The notes below the pieces were generated by a model. That model made no database searches and was not told the DNA's origin. It saw nothing but the letters and a program-made list of their open reading frames with translations. The position numbers were made by a program, and so were the translations under genes. Positions 1 through 13,800 of a DNA stretch of 64,000 bases are shown here, in pieces. The stretch lies in assembly GCA_030248215.1 (NCBI GenBank), contig JASANG010002037.1, forward strand, positions 186,001 to 250,000, in the 5' to 3' direction. This stretch comes from Enoplolaimus lenunculus (lineage: Eukaryota; Nematoda; Enoplea; Enoplida; Thoracostomopsidae). How positions within the stretch are numbered: position 1 is the first letter of the stretch; every line of letters begins with the position of its first letter.

Positions 1-720
1 TTAGGCTTAGGCTTGGGATTAGATTACGGAAGGTTTCAGCCTTAGGATTACGTCAGGGTAGGTTAAGGCTTAGGCTTAGGCTTAGACTAGGGATTAGGAT
101 ATGGAAGGTCAAGGCTTATGCTTAGGCTATGGTTATCTTAGACTAGGGATTAGGATATGGAAGGTCAAGGCTTATGCTTAGGCTATGGTTATGTAAGTTT
201 TAAATAGTTTTCTGATGCGATACGCATTACGCATATCTGATATCCACGGCTTAGGATTAGGCTTAGGCTTGGGATTAAGTTAAGGAAGGTTAAGCCTTAG
301 GATTAGGTTAGGGAAGGTTAACGCTTAGGATTAGGCTAATAGCCTCTGATCCGATACGCGCTCACAGACTGAAACTTTAAACTATAGACTTAAAATCAAC
401 TGAACGAACAGCTACACCGAACTTCAAATTAACTGTAGCTCACCTTAATATTTTAAAATTTTTGTTTTGTAAACTTCATTTTTGTTTGTTTTGTTTACGA
501 AAGAGTAAGACGCCTCTTTACCCTATACGGACTTGTTCTAAAACTGAAATTTAGTAGATTTCAGATAAGGTTGAGGTTTAGATAATGTTTAGGCTTAAGC
601 TTATGTAAGGGAAAGATCAGGCTTAGGCTTATGTAGGTTATGCTTACGCTTATGCAAGAGCAGGCTTAGGCTAGGATTATTTAGGTAGGTAGCCTTAATG
701 GACCTATGTAGGTAGCGCTC
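1..720. repeat. Degenerate TTAGGC-type repeat field
   Basis: The stretch is dominated by variants of the hexamer TTAGGC (read on the plus strand) mixed with longer degenerate units such as GGATTAGGATATGGAAGGT. It lies in the intron upstream of the first visible exon of gene A. TTAGGC is the nematode telomere hexamer, but the array here is degenerate and interstitial and the same hexamers occur inside short transposons elsewhere in the window, so it is more likely transposon-derived than telomeric. Confidence 0.6.
81..192. repeat. Two-copy 56-bp tandem duplication
   Basis: The unit beginning CTTAGACTAGGG occurs at 81-136 and again, apparently unchanged, at 137-192. The identity of the copies suggests a recent duplication inside the degenerate TTAGGC field. 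Confidence 0.85.
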
Positions 721-1725
721 TGGTCAGATACGCCCTTGTTCTAAAACTGAAAACTGTATACGCCTTTGTTCTAAAACTGAAAATACTTCAACGCTGATTG
801 ACCTCAACGTTTCGTAGTCTTTCTTACCTACCTCGGCGCTGATTGACCTCAACGGTTTCTAGTGTGTCTGATTGACCTCGACGCTTTCTAGGCGGTCTAA
901 CAAAGCAAATATAAATTCTGTTTAAAATGTAAAATTTGTGAAATTTTCCTCAACTCAAAGATAGGGGTCGTTTATTAATTTATAGGGAAAGTATGTTATC
1001 TACACAATAAATTTCAATTTCCGACTACCTATAAAATTTATCGTGTTGCAAAATTTATCAAAATTGCAATTGAAAATAAAATTTTTATTCAATTTCCAAC
1101 TACTAATTTTGAACTTTAAACTAAAAGGGAAATTGATTTGTGAATTTTAAAGTACGAGGAAATTGTATTTTACAGTTTCAGACTGAATAGGAATTTGAAC
1201 TTATAGTTTAATGTGTTCTATTTCAATTTCCATTTCACTTTTAAATATCAAAAAGTAGAATTTCCTATATGGGAATTGAACGCTTTTATTTCCACACGCT
1301 GTACTCACCTTATTGTGGATGGTGCATTATTTGGCCCAAAAGTGACAATTTCGAATTTAAGCCTAAGCCGAAGCCTAAACCTAAGCCTAAGCAGAACCAG
1401 TCTCCGTCAAACCAGAACGGAATCAACAGGAATGCGAGCTCTTTTTACTTTTTTCAATGGTAGCAACCTGGTACATAACTGCCAGTGGCCCAGTCATCCG
1501 GGGGATGATGAAGTGGGGCCGTCGGTCGTATCCATATTTTTGTGATCGGTAAATTTTGAAGATATAAAATCCAAAACATACAGCAGAAAATGTCACAAAA
1601 AATAATAAGATCCCTACCTTACAAATCATTTGCTTCTGGCAATATTTATGACATTCTGGCCGCATGTCTGCCCAGCAAAGCAGTTTCTGGATCGGCCATT
1701 GTCCGCCTAATCACTGTTATTTTAG
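721..1725. other. Intron upstream of first visible gene A exon
   Basis: No coding exon was recognised. The stretch holds a short repeated phrase (GATTGACCTCAACG and variants at about 787-890) and a small run of GCCTAA-type hexamers at about 1355-1395. The gene A exon equivalent to gene B exon B0 was not found here and probably lies left of the window. Confidence 0.5.
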
Positions 1726-1899
1726 GCAGCTCGGCGGCAGCCGGAGGGTTTGTGCTATGGTTTTTGTTCTACGTTCCGTACATTTTCCTCAATTCTCGAT
1801 ACGCGAGCATGAGTCGGACTCAAAAATTAGCTGCGTGTCTGTTTATGCCCACCGCAATGGGATTTGGTTCGTATGTGATCGGAATTTACGAAGGAAACG
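1726..1899 (+). CDS. Gene A exon A1: membrane helices of domain 1
   Basis: Encodes [20 protein letters not shown] and onward to IYEGNG, the helix pair near the end of membrane domain 1. The acceptor is TTATTTTAG and the donor GTATGAG; it begins with two bases of a split codon and ends in phase 1. Gene B exon B1 has the same 174-bp length and the same phases. Confidence 0.85.
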
Positions 1900-4800
1900 G
1901 TATGAGCAATGATTTTCAACGGTTCCATGATGGCTAATTGACGCTGGAATGATAGAAAATCACTTTTTTGCAGTAGACTGTTTACAAACCTCCAAAACGA
2001 ATAATTGAGCAGTTAGCTAATAGATAATTTCCATATTAGCATAGTTTATAAGCCTAAATATAATTTCAGCACTAAAGGGTTTTTAGGTGCGAGGAATTTG
2101 AATAAATTGTTTACAAACATCCAAAACCGATAATTGAATAGTTACTAATAGCTAATTTGCATATTAGCTTAATTGACAAGACAAAACTAGGACTTTTTAA
2201 ATTATTTCAATAATTATTAGGGTTTACTGAAGGTTTTTGGGTGCAAGGAATCTGAATAAATTGTTTACAAACATAAATTAGGCGTTTTTACAATTCTTCA
2301 CTAATTATTAGGGTTACAAGCAATCTAATTTCAGCAATAATGGGTTTTCGGGTGCGAGGAATCTGAATAAATTGTCTACAAACCTTTAAAAGCGATTATC
2401 GAATAGTTAGCTAATAGATGATTTGCATATTTGCTAAATTGAAGAGACAAAATTAGGAGTTTTTAAATTATTCCGATAATTATGAGGGTGGCTGAAGGGT
2501 TTTTGCGTGCGAGGAATCTGAGAAAATCGCTTACAAACCTCCAAAATCGACAAATGAATAGTTAGCTAACAACTAATTTGCATATTACCTTAATTGCTTA
2601 CGTGTGTTCGAGCTTCGCTCAATAAATGTAGTCCCACTACGACTGGTAGCAAAATGTAATACAACAAACGTAAAAGTGACCTTCTAAATAAAGGGTGAAG
2701 GGCAGAAATAACGAGTGCTGGCACATTTTGAACCAAAAAACCTGGCAAGTTGCACACTCTTATTATCATCGATTCCAATGGAATTAAATGTTAACTATGT
2801 TCGTTGCAGCATACTCAAGTTTTATTCATTGGCTGGTAAAGTTTAAAGGTGTGTGACAACAGTCCAGATCCGAATAGCCAGCGCTTGAGAGGTATCATCG
2901 GGACAGGTGAAATATATATCAGCCTCCCGTCTTATTCGGGTCACTACAGTACTTATACAACCCAATATTGATAGAGTGCGGAAAGAGAATTTTTGTAACA
3001 TGGAATTATTGCAGTATAATCAGTCTTAGGTTACAAACGAGTAGGGATGATGACCGCAGGCTTAACGGCGGTGCCTCTCCTAACTCCACATTGTTGCCAC
3101 ATTTGATGTAATTCGTGACCGAAGCTTAAGGTTCTCAAATACCTTTACAGGAGACGGAATGCAATGGCGCAATATTTCTACTCCTGGTACTCCGGATGAC
3201 AATCTCACCTTACTGGATGTATTTGGACTGTTGATATTTGACTCATTTGTTTTTATTCTGATCACATGGTATGGTGATAATGTTAACCCAGGCAATGATG
3301 GAGTCGCTAAACCTTGGTATTTTCCGTTTTTGGTAAGTTTCAATTGTTTTCTCAAACTCGAAAAAATAAAAAAAACTAACAAATCTCTTGATTAACAACA
3401 ACCAGGAAATTCATTGATTGAGTGTATTTGTCGACTGATTTAAAGGTCAGTCGATACTGAAATTTGCTTGTTTGAAAAATGAATCGTTTATTTCGTTTTT
3501 CAAGTTACAAAACCTATCATCAAGTATTGACGATCCACTTTTTTAACAACAGTATGCAACTGGGTGCATTTTGTGCAGACAACAATGTGACCAGCGCGGG
3601 TTACGTTTTGGCCTGCACTCCTCATTTTGGGAGGTATACGGCACCATTTTTTTGGTATTATAAGTGTTACAGTAATCCTGTAATTTGCTAAATGCGCCAG
3701 GTTTATTTTTCAAAGTTATAGCGTAAGCCTAAGCCTAAGCCTAAGCCTAAGGCTAAGCCTAAGCCTAAGCCTAAGCCTAAGCCTGAGCCTAAGTCTAAGC
3801 CTAAGCCTAAGCCTGAGTCTAAGCCTTCAAACGGTCGTCATTGTTTACAATACCGATATTTAGTCTAAACAAGAACATTGAGATTAGGCCAGCATGCATT
3901 CTAACTGAATATTTGATCACGCACTCCTGTAAATACTTAATAACCAATGATTTTGCACTCTTTTATTTTTGTTTTAGATGTGTTGCCCATCGCGGCTTAG
4001 AATCGGAGTTCTACCTCCTCCGGAACAAATGACGGACATTTGTCACAAAAACGACAATTTTGATAGTGAACCGGCAGATTTGTCACCGGATATTGTAATT
4101 TATCGTTTGACAAAGGCAAGTAGTTCTGGTTCCGGTGCGAAATTGAGTGGCGGTATTTCGGTACTTTTAAGAAATGAGTTGATCCAAAATTATCACAAAT
4201 AATCAATGCGTTTATGCAATATGTACAATTATAAAATAAAGTACAGCTCTCGTACTCTCTGCCCACATTTATGATTAAGGCTTAAGACTTAGGCTTAGTC
4301 GTAGCTTTAGACCTTAGGCAAAAATTCAGGCTTCGGCTTTAGGTTTAGCAAAGCACTTTCTGCTACTTAAACCTAAGTCTGAACCTAAGCGTAAACCTGT
4401 ATGGCAAATGTGCAAGAGCGAACGGGTATTCATAAGCCCTTTTCATACGTGCAAGTTTAGTGCAGTGAAAACATGCAACTGCAATTTTGTGGTGCAAGTT
4501 CAGTAAGCGAAAGGTGCAGTAAGTTGTCGCTGCAAGAACTTGTGTATTTGAGAACACGGCATTGTAATATCTTTTGATTCAGAATGTATTTTAAAACTTA
4601 CAAGTTTCGAGCAAAGCTCTGTTACACTCGCTCAATCTTATTTGAACCAAACCAATTAAAAACGTTGAATTCCTGGTATTTTTTATAGATTTTTGGCAAA
4701 GGAAAATCAGCGAAACGGGCAGTAAATCGACTGACGCTTCGAATGTTTCGTAGTCAAATTACTGCATTACTTGGACATAACGGAGCTGGGAAAAGCACAA

Positions 4801-7800
4801 CGCTCGCAATGCTTACAGGTAAACGCAATGTGTTTATGTTCCTGTAACGGAAAGCGCACTGGTGGATCTTAGATTTTCGGATCAAGTTTCGCCCTTCAAG
4901 GCAACAATTCAAGCCATCCACTTCTTAGGGCATCAATTCAGGTTGCCTCTCCCCATCGCGGTGATGTCAAGTGAGCAACGGGACAAGGCGAGTCACTGTG
5001 TGAACATAGATTGGAAAGCAATAAGCTGTAGCAGGTCCAGGATCTCAAAATGGGGGGCAAAAATTTCACAAGTAATAAACTTATTTTAGACCCACACACA
5101 CAAACCACGAACTATTGCCATAAAATTGACTTCTTTAGCTTCGTTCCATTGAGATGAATCACAAATAAAACTAACGCATCAACGCAATTTAGATCTAAAC
5201 AACAGGGTGGCAACATAAGTTCGGATATATTTTCAAACAGGCACAAATTTAAAGGAAGCTGCTTATACTATTGTGTATAAAACAGAGAATTGACACTCTG
5301 TATAATTTTTGTCGAGATGCTGTTGGGGGGGTGGCACGGCCGGGGTGGCCCCCCATGGATCCGCCATTGGCAATAAGGTATCTGAACCATGTACAAATAT
5401 TTAAGTTAGCATAACGGTTTAGACTTACTTGATTTCTAATATGAAATGGAAACATTTTGATGACGAAACATTGTCAAAATCTAATGAATTTTATTTTTAG
5501 GTCTTCTTCGCTCGTCATCCGGATGCGCTCAAATCGCTGGATTTGACGTTGGAATGCAAATGGTGCACATTCGCAAACACCTTGGATTTTGTCCACAGTA
5601 CAACTGTTTGTTCAATGAAATGACTGTTTATGAGCATTTGAAATTTTTCTGTAAAGTAAGTTTCATTTTTTAATCCTTTCTAGCATTATAGAGTATACGG
5701 CCCATGTTACGCTGAGGGCCGTCCCGCTGTCCCGGGACAGTGGGACAGCGGGACAGTAGGACAGCGGGACAGTCGGACAGCGGGACAGTAGGACAGCGGG
5801 ACAGTCGGACAGCGGGACAGTAGGACAGCGGGTCAGTGGGACAGCGGGACAGTGGGACAGCGGGACAGCAAGACAGCGGGACAGTAGGACAGCGGGACAG
5901 TAGGACAGCGGGACAGTGGGACAGCGGGACAGTGGGACAGCGGGACGGGACAGACGGACAGCGGGACAGTAGGACAGCGGGACAGTAGGACAGTAGGACA
6001 GCGGGACAGTAGGACAGCGGGACAGTGGGACAGCGGGACAGTGGGACAGCGGGACAGTAGGACAGCGGGACAGTAGGACAGTAGGACAGCGGGACAGTAG
6101 GACAGCGGGACAGTGGGACAGCAGGACAGTGGGACAGCGGGACAGTAGGACAGCGGGACAGTGGGACAGCAGGACAGTAGGACAGCGGGAAAGTAGGACA
6201 GCGGGACAGTAGGACAGTGGGACAGCAGGACAGTGGGACAGCGGGACAGTAGGACAGCGGGACAGTGGGACAGCAGGACAGTAGGACAGCGGGAAAGTAG
6301 GACAGCGGGACAGTAGGAAAGTGGGACAGTCGGACAGCGGGACAGTAGGACAGCGGGACAGTGGGACAGCGGGACAGTGGGACAGCGGGACAGCAAGACA
6401 GCGGGACAGTAGGACAGCGGGACAGTAGGACAGTAGGACAGCGGGACAGTAGGACAGCGGGACAGTGGGACAGCAGGACAGTGGGACAGCGGGACAGTAG
6501 GACAGCGGGACAGTAGGACAGCGGGACAGTGGGACAGTGGGACAGCAGGACAGTGGGACAGCGGGACAGTAGGACAGCGGGACAGTGGGACAGCAGGACA
6601 GTAGGACAGCGGGAAAGTAGGACAGCGGGACAGTAGGACAGCGGGACAGAAAGACAGCGGGACAGTGGGACAGTGGGACAGCAGGACAGCAGGACAGTCG
6701 GACAGCGGGACAGTAGGACAGCGGGACAGTCGGACAGCGGGACAGTAGGACAGCGGGACAGTGGGACAGCGGGACAGTGGGACAGCGGGACAGCAAGACA
6801 GCGGGACAGTAGGACAGCGGGACAGTAGGACAGTAGGACAGCGGGACAGTAGGACAGCGGGACAGTGGGACAGCAGGACAGTGGGACAGCGGGACAGTAG
6901 GACAGCGGGACAGTAGGACAGCGGGACAGTGGGCAGTGGGACAGCAGGACAGTGGGACAGCGGGACAGTAGGACAGCGGGACAGTGGGACAGCAGGACAG
7001 TAGGACAGCGGGACAGTAGGACAGCGGGACAGTAGGACAGCGGGACAGTAAGACAGCGGGACAGTGGGACAGTGGGACAGCAGGACAGCAGGACAGTCGG
7101 ACAGCGGGACAGTAGGACAGCGGGACAGTGGGACAGCGGGACAGTGGGACAGTGGGACAGCGGGACAGCAGGACAGCGGGACAGTAGGACAGCGGGACAG
7201 TGGGACAGTGGGACAGCGGGACAGTGGGACAGTGGGACAGTGGGACAGTAGGACAGCGGGACAGTGGGACAGCGAGACAGTGGGACAGCGGGACAGCGGG
7301 ACAGTGGGAAAGCAGGACAGTAGGACAGCGGGACAGTAGGACAGTGGGACAGTAGGACAGCGGAACAGTGGGACAGCGGGACTGTAGGACAGCGGGACAA
7401 TAGGACAGTAGGACAGCGGGACAGTTGGACGGTAGGACAGCGGGACAATGGGTTAGTAGGACAGCCCGGGACAGTGGGACGGCCCTCAGCGTAACATGGG
7501 CCGAGTATACTATGAGCAACTTAGCGCAATCTGTGAACGCTTTAATAATACACAATGTACAGTGTTTAACAATTATTACGCGTATTCAGATTATAAGATT
7601 AGCAAAACGCTAGAAAACCTGTATATATTATCCAGTTTTCATTGTCGGCCACTGAGGGTTTCGTGTTCAAATCCGCTCGTGAAACTGGCTTAAGTTGGAT
7701 TTATTTTGTCTTTAAATTTCAAAATTTCCTGGCGACGTGAACATTTTAGTTAATTTTGAAATTAGTAAAATGAAATGCTACGCTACGTCAGGGAGTTTGT

Positions 7801-10800
7801 AAATTCTGCACCAATGCTAAGAATTGTTAAATTTGCACATTTAACCAAAAATTTCAAAGAACCAATTGTCAGAATAGAATTTGCAGAAGCTTACAGTTGT
7901 ATTAACTAAGCATAAACCTAACATATCATTTTGTTTTTAAGCATAAACCTAACATATCATTTTGTTTTTTAGCTGAAAAATCGTAAATTCATCAAAGACG
8001 ACGCCAACAAATTATTGGTTCGAATTAGTTTGGATGCCAAACGCGACTCGTACGCATGTGATTTATCCGGCGGAATGAAACGAAAGTTGTCAATGGCGAT
8101 TGCACTGATTGGAGGATCTGAGGTAACCAAAAATCTCATACATTTTTTAAATTTTTTATATTATTTAATTCGCTTTATGTTTGTCAAATGTTTTTATCTT
8201 TTTTGTTTTTTGTTATATCAAAATATAATTATTGCGGTTCTTATATATTACGCCGAACGTTTTACGCAAACTAAGCATCTGTATTAAGATTACCAGACAC
8301 ATTGTCTGTTTAGAGAGTAATATGCAAATGCTAATAATCTAATTACACATGAATGTAATCAATGCAAGTTGTTGTTGTTAAAGCTAAACTTCCATTAATT
8401 TTAAATACAAAGCAGTTTCGAAGTTCTTGCACTTGCAAATTATTTGCTGGAATTTATGTTTCTCTTTAATTCGCACCTGTTAATGCAGGTGCAAGTCACT
8501 TGAATTTTTTGCACCTGCAGTTTGATTGGTCAATCGGAATATTGCTTTGAAAATGCTTACAGCTGCAAATATTTCGTGCATGTTGCAACTGCGAGTTCTC
8601 GCTGCAAAAACTTGCATGCGAGCATGGGGTTTAATAGTGTTATTAAAAGACAACCTAAATTTAGCTCAAGACTGAGTATTACAAAATTTGTTTGATACAA
8701 TTTCCAGATCGTTCTTCTCGACGAACCAACCAGTGGGATGGATCCTGGCGCCCGGCATGAAACCTGGCAAGTTTTGCAGTACGAAAAACAAACCAGAACC
8801 ATTTTGTTGACAACTCATTATATGGAAGAAGCTGAAATGCTCGGCGATCGCATTGCAATTTTAGCCAAAGGACGAATTCAGTGTTGCGGTAGCGCGATGT
8901 TCCTGAAAAATCGCTACAGTAAAAATTTGTATTCTCAATTGTGTGTAGCATCTATTACCAGATACTTATAATAATACAAATGTACCGTAATGACTTTTTG
9001 ATAACAAGAGTATGCAACTGGATACATTCTGTTTAGAAAAGAATTACGCACACCGCGCCTTATGCTTCTTGACTACCCATTCATTTATGGGGTCCCGAAA
9101 TTCGCTCAAACATAAAAATACCTACATTTATGTTATTAAAAATTATTCGTCAATGTTTCAAGTGTATTACATGTAACATCAAACCTAAAAGGTGACGAGA
9201 ATTGGGCAAACAAGACGCAGCGGCTGTTGATAGATTTTGTGCAGCGCGAAATCAGACGGTTGCATACTCTTGACTGAAATTCATCATTGATTTTTTAGTT
9301 ACTTAAGTAACTTATGAGCAGGTTCAATTAACTGCTCATCGAGTTTGTAGAATATTTGTGAAGCTCTAAAATATTGAAAATTTAGTTTAATTTGTGTCGC
9401 TTAGGGTATTTTCATTCGAATAGACCTTTTCATACACATTTTCGTTCAGTCATAATCAGACGTACAAGGTTTTAGCTGAAAAGTATCGCTGGATAAGTCT
9501 TTCTCGTGTAAAGAAGACTGTATTAGCATATTTGGCTCATGTAAAGATCAGGGGCGGAACGTTTTTCTGTTAGACTTGAATTGAGCAAGCTTAAGGTTTA
9601 GACTAATTTTTTTGCTTCGCTTAGGCTTAGGCTTAGGCTTAGACTTAGGAATATGCTCATTATTACGCTTAATTTTAGGCTTAGGCTTAGGCTTAGGGAT
9701 ATGCTTATAATACTGTGCCGCCCCTGTTCTTTACATTGGCCGCATATTTTTAGGCGCAGGTTATCATGTTACGTGTGTTTTTGACCCATTTGTTCAAAAC
9801 GGGATAAAAGATGGCACTTTATCATCAAATGCCACATCCATAGCGAGTTTAGCATCCGCTGCCGGTGTGGAAAATTATGATATCCGCGAAAATGTCAACA
9901 ATTTAATGATAACTGTTCACAAGCATTGTAGCGGAGCGTATTTGAATAGTCATTTTGGACGTGAAGCGACTGTTACATTACCGTTTGAAGATAAACCTTG
10001 GTTAGTAATTTCGTTGACTAAAAAAGCTTTATTCACACGTGCAAGTTTTGTGTTCGAAAACCATTTGATAACATTTACAATAATCTAAATTGCAGTTATC
10101 GCTGTAAAAACTTCAGTGGCATATATGAGCGGTGCTGAAATCAAGAAATGTCACAATTTTTCTAGCTGAATACACCACGATTTATTCAAAAACAGACATT
10201 ACTTTAATTTTAGCGACAAATTATAAACCAAGTGCTAAAGTTTAACATGTGTAATTTTGAGATGGGCCTCTTAGGTATGATGGACTTCTCTTATTTGCTG
10301 GTACTCGGGTCGGTAAAGCATAACATTGAAAACTTGCAGGTATGAATGCAGATCGATAATGGATGCTGAAAAATTACTGTGAACGGTGCATTATGAATTG
10401 GATTAAAGGATTTTTGCCCCCACCTTAATCCTGTTGTGGTTTAAACGTTTTGAGATGAAAGCGTTCACTAGTCGCTATCAGAGTATTCTCTAAATGTAAA
10501 CAGTTAAAATTACGTCGCTGAATTGTCATATATACTTTAAATATGAGTTTTATGGTTCCAGCTAAATTTATACGCTCAGAAGGTAGGAATAAATACAACA
10601 GTGCGGTTCGATTGCCTTCCTACAGACTGTTAATCTTGCTAATCCTTTCTCTCATTGAGTATACTCGAAAATAGCACAGTTGTCCTGTTTAGAAATGTTT
10701 CGCTAACTGGTGATCGGTGCGACACCCATTTGAAAATGTGGCTTCTTATTTCAGCTTTGGTGGTTTGTTCAAAGAGTTGGAAAATCGGCAACGTCAACTT

Positions 10801-13800
10801 CACATTGGATCGTTCGGTGTATCTTTGACAACGATGGAAGAAGTATTTGTCAGGTACAGGTCTTTTCAATCACAAAGACGTCCGCAGGAACTTAATCTGT
10901 ACGGATACTAAGCAAATTTAAAGGAGGGACGCATACGAAAATAGACGCGTCATACATTGTCAAAGCATTGAAAAGATTTGTCGAAGTTAGGATGAGGGGT
11001 CAGTTCGAAGTTCACCCCCTCATGCGGATGATATTACATGCGATTGTAATGGTTTGATGGCAGAGTCATCAACCAAGTCGTAATAATAACTTTTATAAAC
11101 CGAATAATAATGCGTTTATTTGTTTAAAAATAATTCATAATTAATGTTGAAGATATAAAATATTAAATTAAGGATTTTAGGACTTGGGATTTTATAAATG
11201 AAATAATGGAATTTATTTGCAAATAATTTAGGGTTTTGCGATGTACACTGAAACGAGTAAAATAACCAAATAAGGATTTTATGAAAGTTACCTTATTAGT
11301 CTGCAATGATGAATGAAACGGAATTGTTATTTGGTCAAATAAATGTTTTCATTTGGCCTGAGATTAGAAAATACGTAAACTTGGCACAGATTCAGTTTTA
11401 TAAAACAATTTTTGGCTGCTTGAGTACATTCCAGAGTGACAGAAGAAGCTGAAACAAAAATCAGCAATCATGATGCAAATTCGTGTGACGGAACCATTGA
11501 CAGTGTACCGTGGGAACAAAGTAAGCTCTATTCCCACATAATATTGGATGAGTCATGCTTGGGTTATTTGGATTTCGGAAAAAGAGGCTATTTTTTAAGA
11601 AAACATTAAAGGGGGTTCTTGTGGTGCAGAGTGGTAGCTGTGTCTTAAAACCCCTGTACAAAATTACGAAGGGGATTGACCGTAAGTCCTACTGGCTACG
11701 CTCTTAGTGTTATGCAATGACAGATCCAGGGACGCGGGTTGAGTGTGAGATACAACTCCCTAGTGATGTCATATCGAAAACAAACTTTCCTGCCTATTAG
11801 AAAATCCTGAAGTCTCTGATGACGTATGGGAAAGCGAACAATTGTATAACACACGAATTTTCAACACGCAAATAAAAGATTTAAATTTCAGTGTATTTGA
11901 ATTTAAGACTTTGTTTTAAAAAATGTGTATTTTTAGTCTCAAATAATTAACAATTTAATTTCTCGTCTTTTTCTAAACTAAATGTCGCAAAAAGAAACAC
12001 TTAAACATTCGCATGGAATTAACGGATCCAAAATCGTTTTCGCCCGCTACGTCGCTTGCGTGCAAACTCGGAACTGGATCGTAGCAATAGTATACTCTGC
12101 CAAATCAGATCCTGGCTTCACTAACAACTGTCACTCCTGTAATGTTTTAGCGTGCTCATTCAAACCACGCTCATTCAACTCCGGCTGGACTCTTTCGTGT
12201 CAACAATTTTACGCAATGTTAACCAAGCGACTGTTGTTAAATATACGTTCATTTTGGATTGTTATTGCTCAACTGTTTATTCCGTCCATTTGTGTTCTCT
12301 CAGCAATGCTTATTAACGAACTCATGCCTGGAGCAACAACCCAACCATCATTGGTCCTCAATATTGCTCCGTTCAGCCCAGCTGATATTCTGACAGGATA
12401 CGAACTCGACCCTCCAGAGACTACCGTTGAACAACTTATCGTGGATTTTGCCTCTCAAATGCCACATCCCTCGAATCTTGGTCCGATACCTGAACCAGAA
12501 TTTCGAGACTTTCTACTACAGCGACAGCAAAACATAACCTCAAATTCATTCAATAACCATTATCCAATTTCGTTGTATGTTGCTAATTTAACTCAAAATA
12601 ACATGGCTAATATTTCAATGTTTAATTTACATAACTCTGCTCCTTCTGGTTCTCCTGCAAAGTTGTGGATGAAACAGACGTCCGCTAATTTAACTGCAAA
12701 TGATCCTAAAACAGCATTGATTTATAATTTAGACAATACTATTTTGTCTCCTTTTCTAGCAACTAAAGCTAAACATAATTTTATAGCAAAACATAATTTA
12801 GCTAAAGTTTCAGCGCCAAATAGCCAAATGATAGAACCAATACAAGCATTAACAAATGAAATTGACAGAAAGCATCAAATGGCTTCATTTAAACGAGCAT
12901 TAGCCAATAATATTACACGAAAGAGTCAGTTCATTTCGTTGACACCAGTATTAGCCAATGATATGCAACGAAACAGTCAGTTGCTGTCGCGTAAACCAGA
13001 ATTAACCAATGAAAACACAACAAACTCTAGCTTAACGCTGATTGGCTACTTTAACGGAGAGCCCATACATACTCCTGGTATTGTGCTAAACGCCTTGTCG
13101 AATACGTTATTGACGTATTTTATGGCAAAGACTGGAACAGGAGTGGGTGAAAATATGGCTGCGAATGTTACAGGAGTGCAACAAAGCCTAAACGATTTCC
13201 CTCCTGTAATAATTATTACACGAAACCATCCTTTACCTCCGACAAGTGTTGATAAATTGCAAGATTGGCTTGTATCAGGAGTCAAAGGATTTTGTGTAAG
13301 CTTCTACAGTGAAATAAACGCATGCCCGCAGTCGGCTTGATTTGTTTAGAAGGGTAAATAACTTTTAGGAGAGGCGTGTGAGAAGGAATATAATTAACAA
13401 ACAGGAGTGGGACTATCATGGAGTGCCAAAGTTTTATTGCCAGGCCGCGGAAAGTGAAAGGGTTCGCTTTTACGGCGGTTTTTACCGTATCAAAATACCA
13501 AAAATTAATAGAAATGATATTTCTGAACATGGGGTAGATACAGGGAAGATAGCAAACATATCTAAAAGTTACAAAAAACTCGCTTTTATATGATTGAGAA
13601 TAATCTGCTAAATTCTAAATCTAAAACTTTTTTCGTTGTGGTCGCTTTTACACAAAAGTCTTTAAAAATACTTTATCCCTAAATGAAACTACTTGTGTGA
13701 TTTTTGACAAATTTCAGATATCGTTCTGTACCATATTTGGCATGGCATTTCTTGCAGGCAGCTATGTAATTTTCTTAGTGCGTGAACGAGTGTCAAAATC

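Noticed and set aside
3721-3827. True telomere
   Set aside because: The hexamer run is short and lies between exons of gene A.
5663-7555. Open frames of about 590-630 codons made of repeated Cys-Pro-Leu-Ser-type peptides
   Set aside because: They lie wholly in the GGACAG satellite, are open in more than one frame, and are explained by a stop-free repeat unit.
11982-12150. Upstream part of the exon A11 open frame as coding
   Set aside because: It does not resemble the gene B protein, and the acceptor before 12151 gives the phase that A10 needs.
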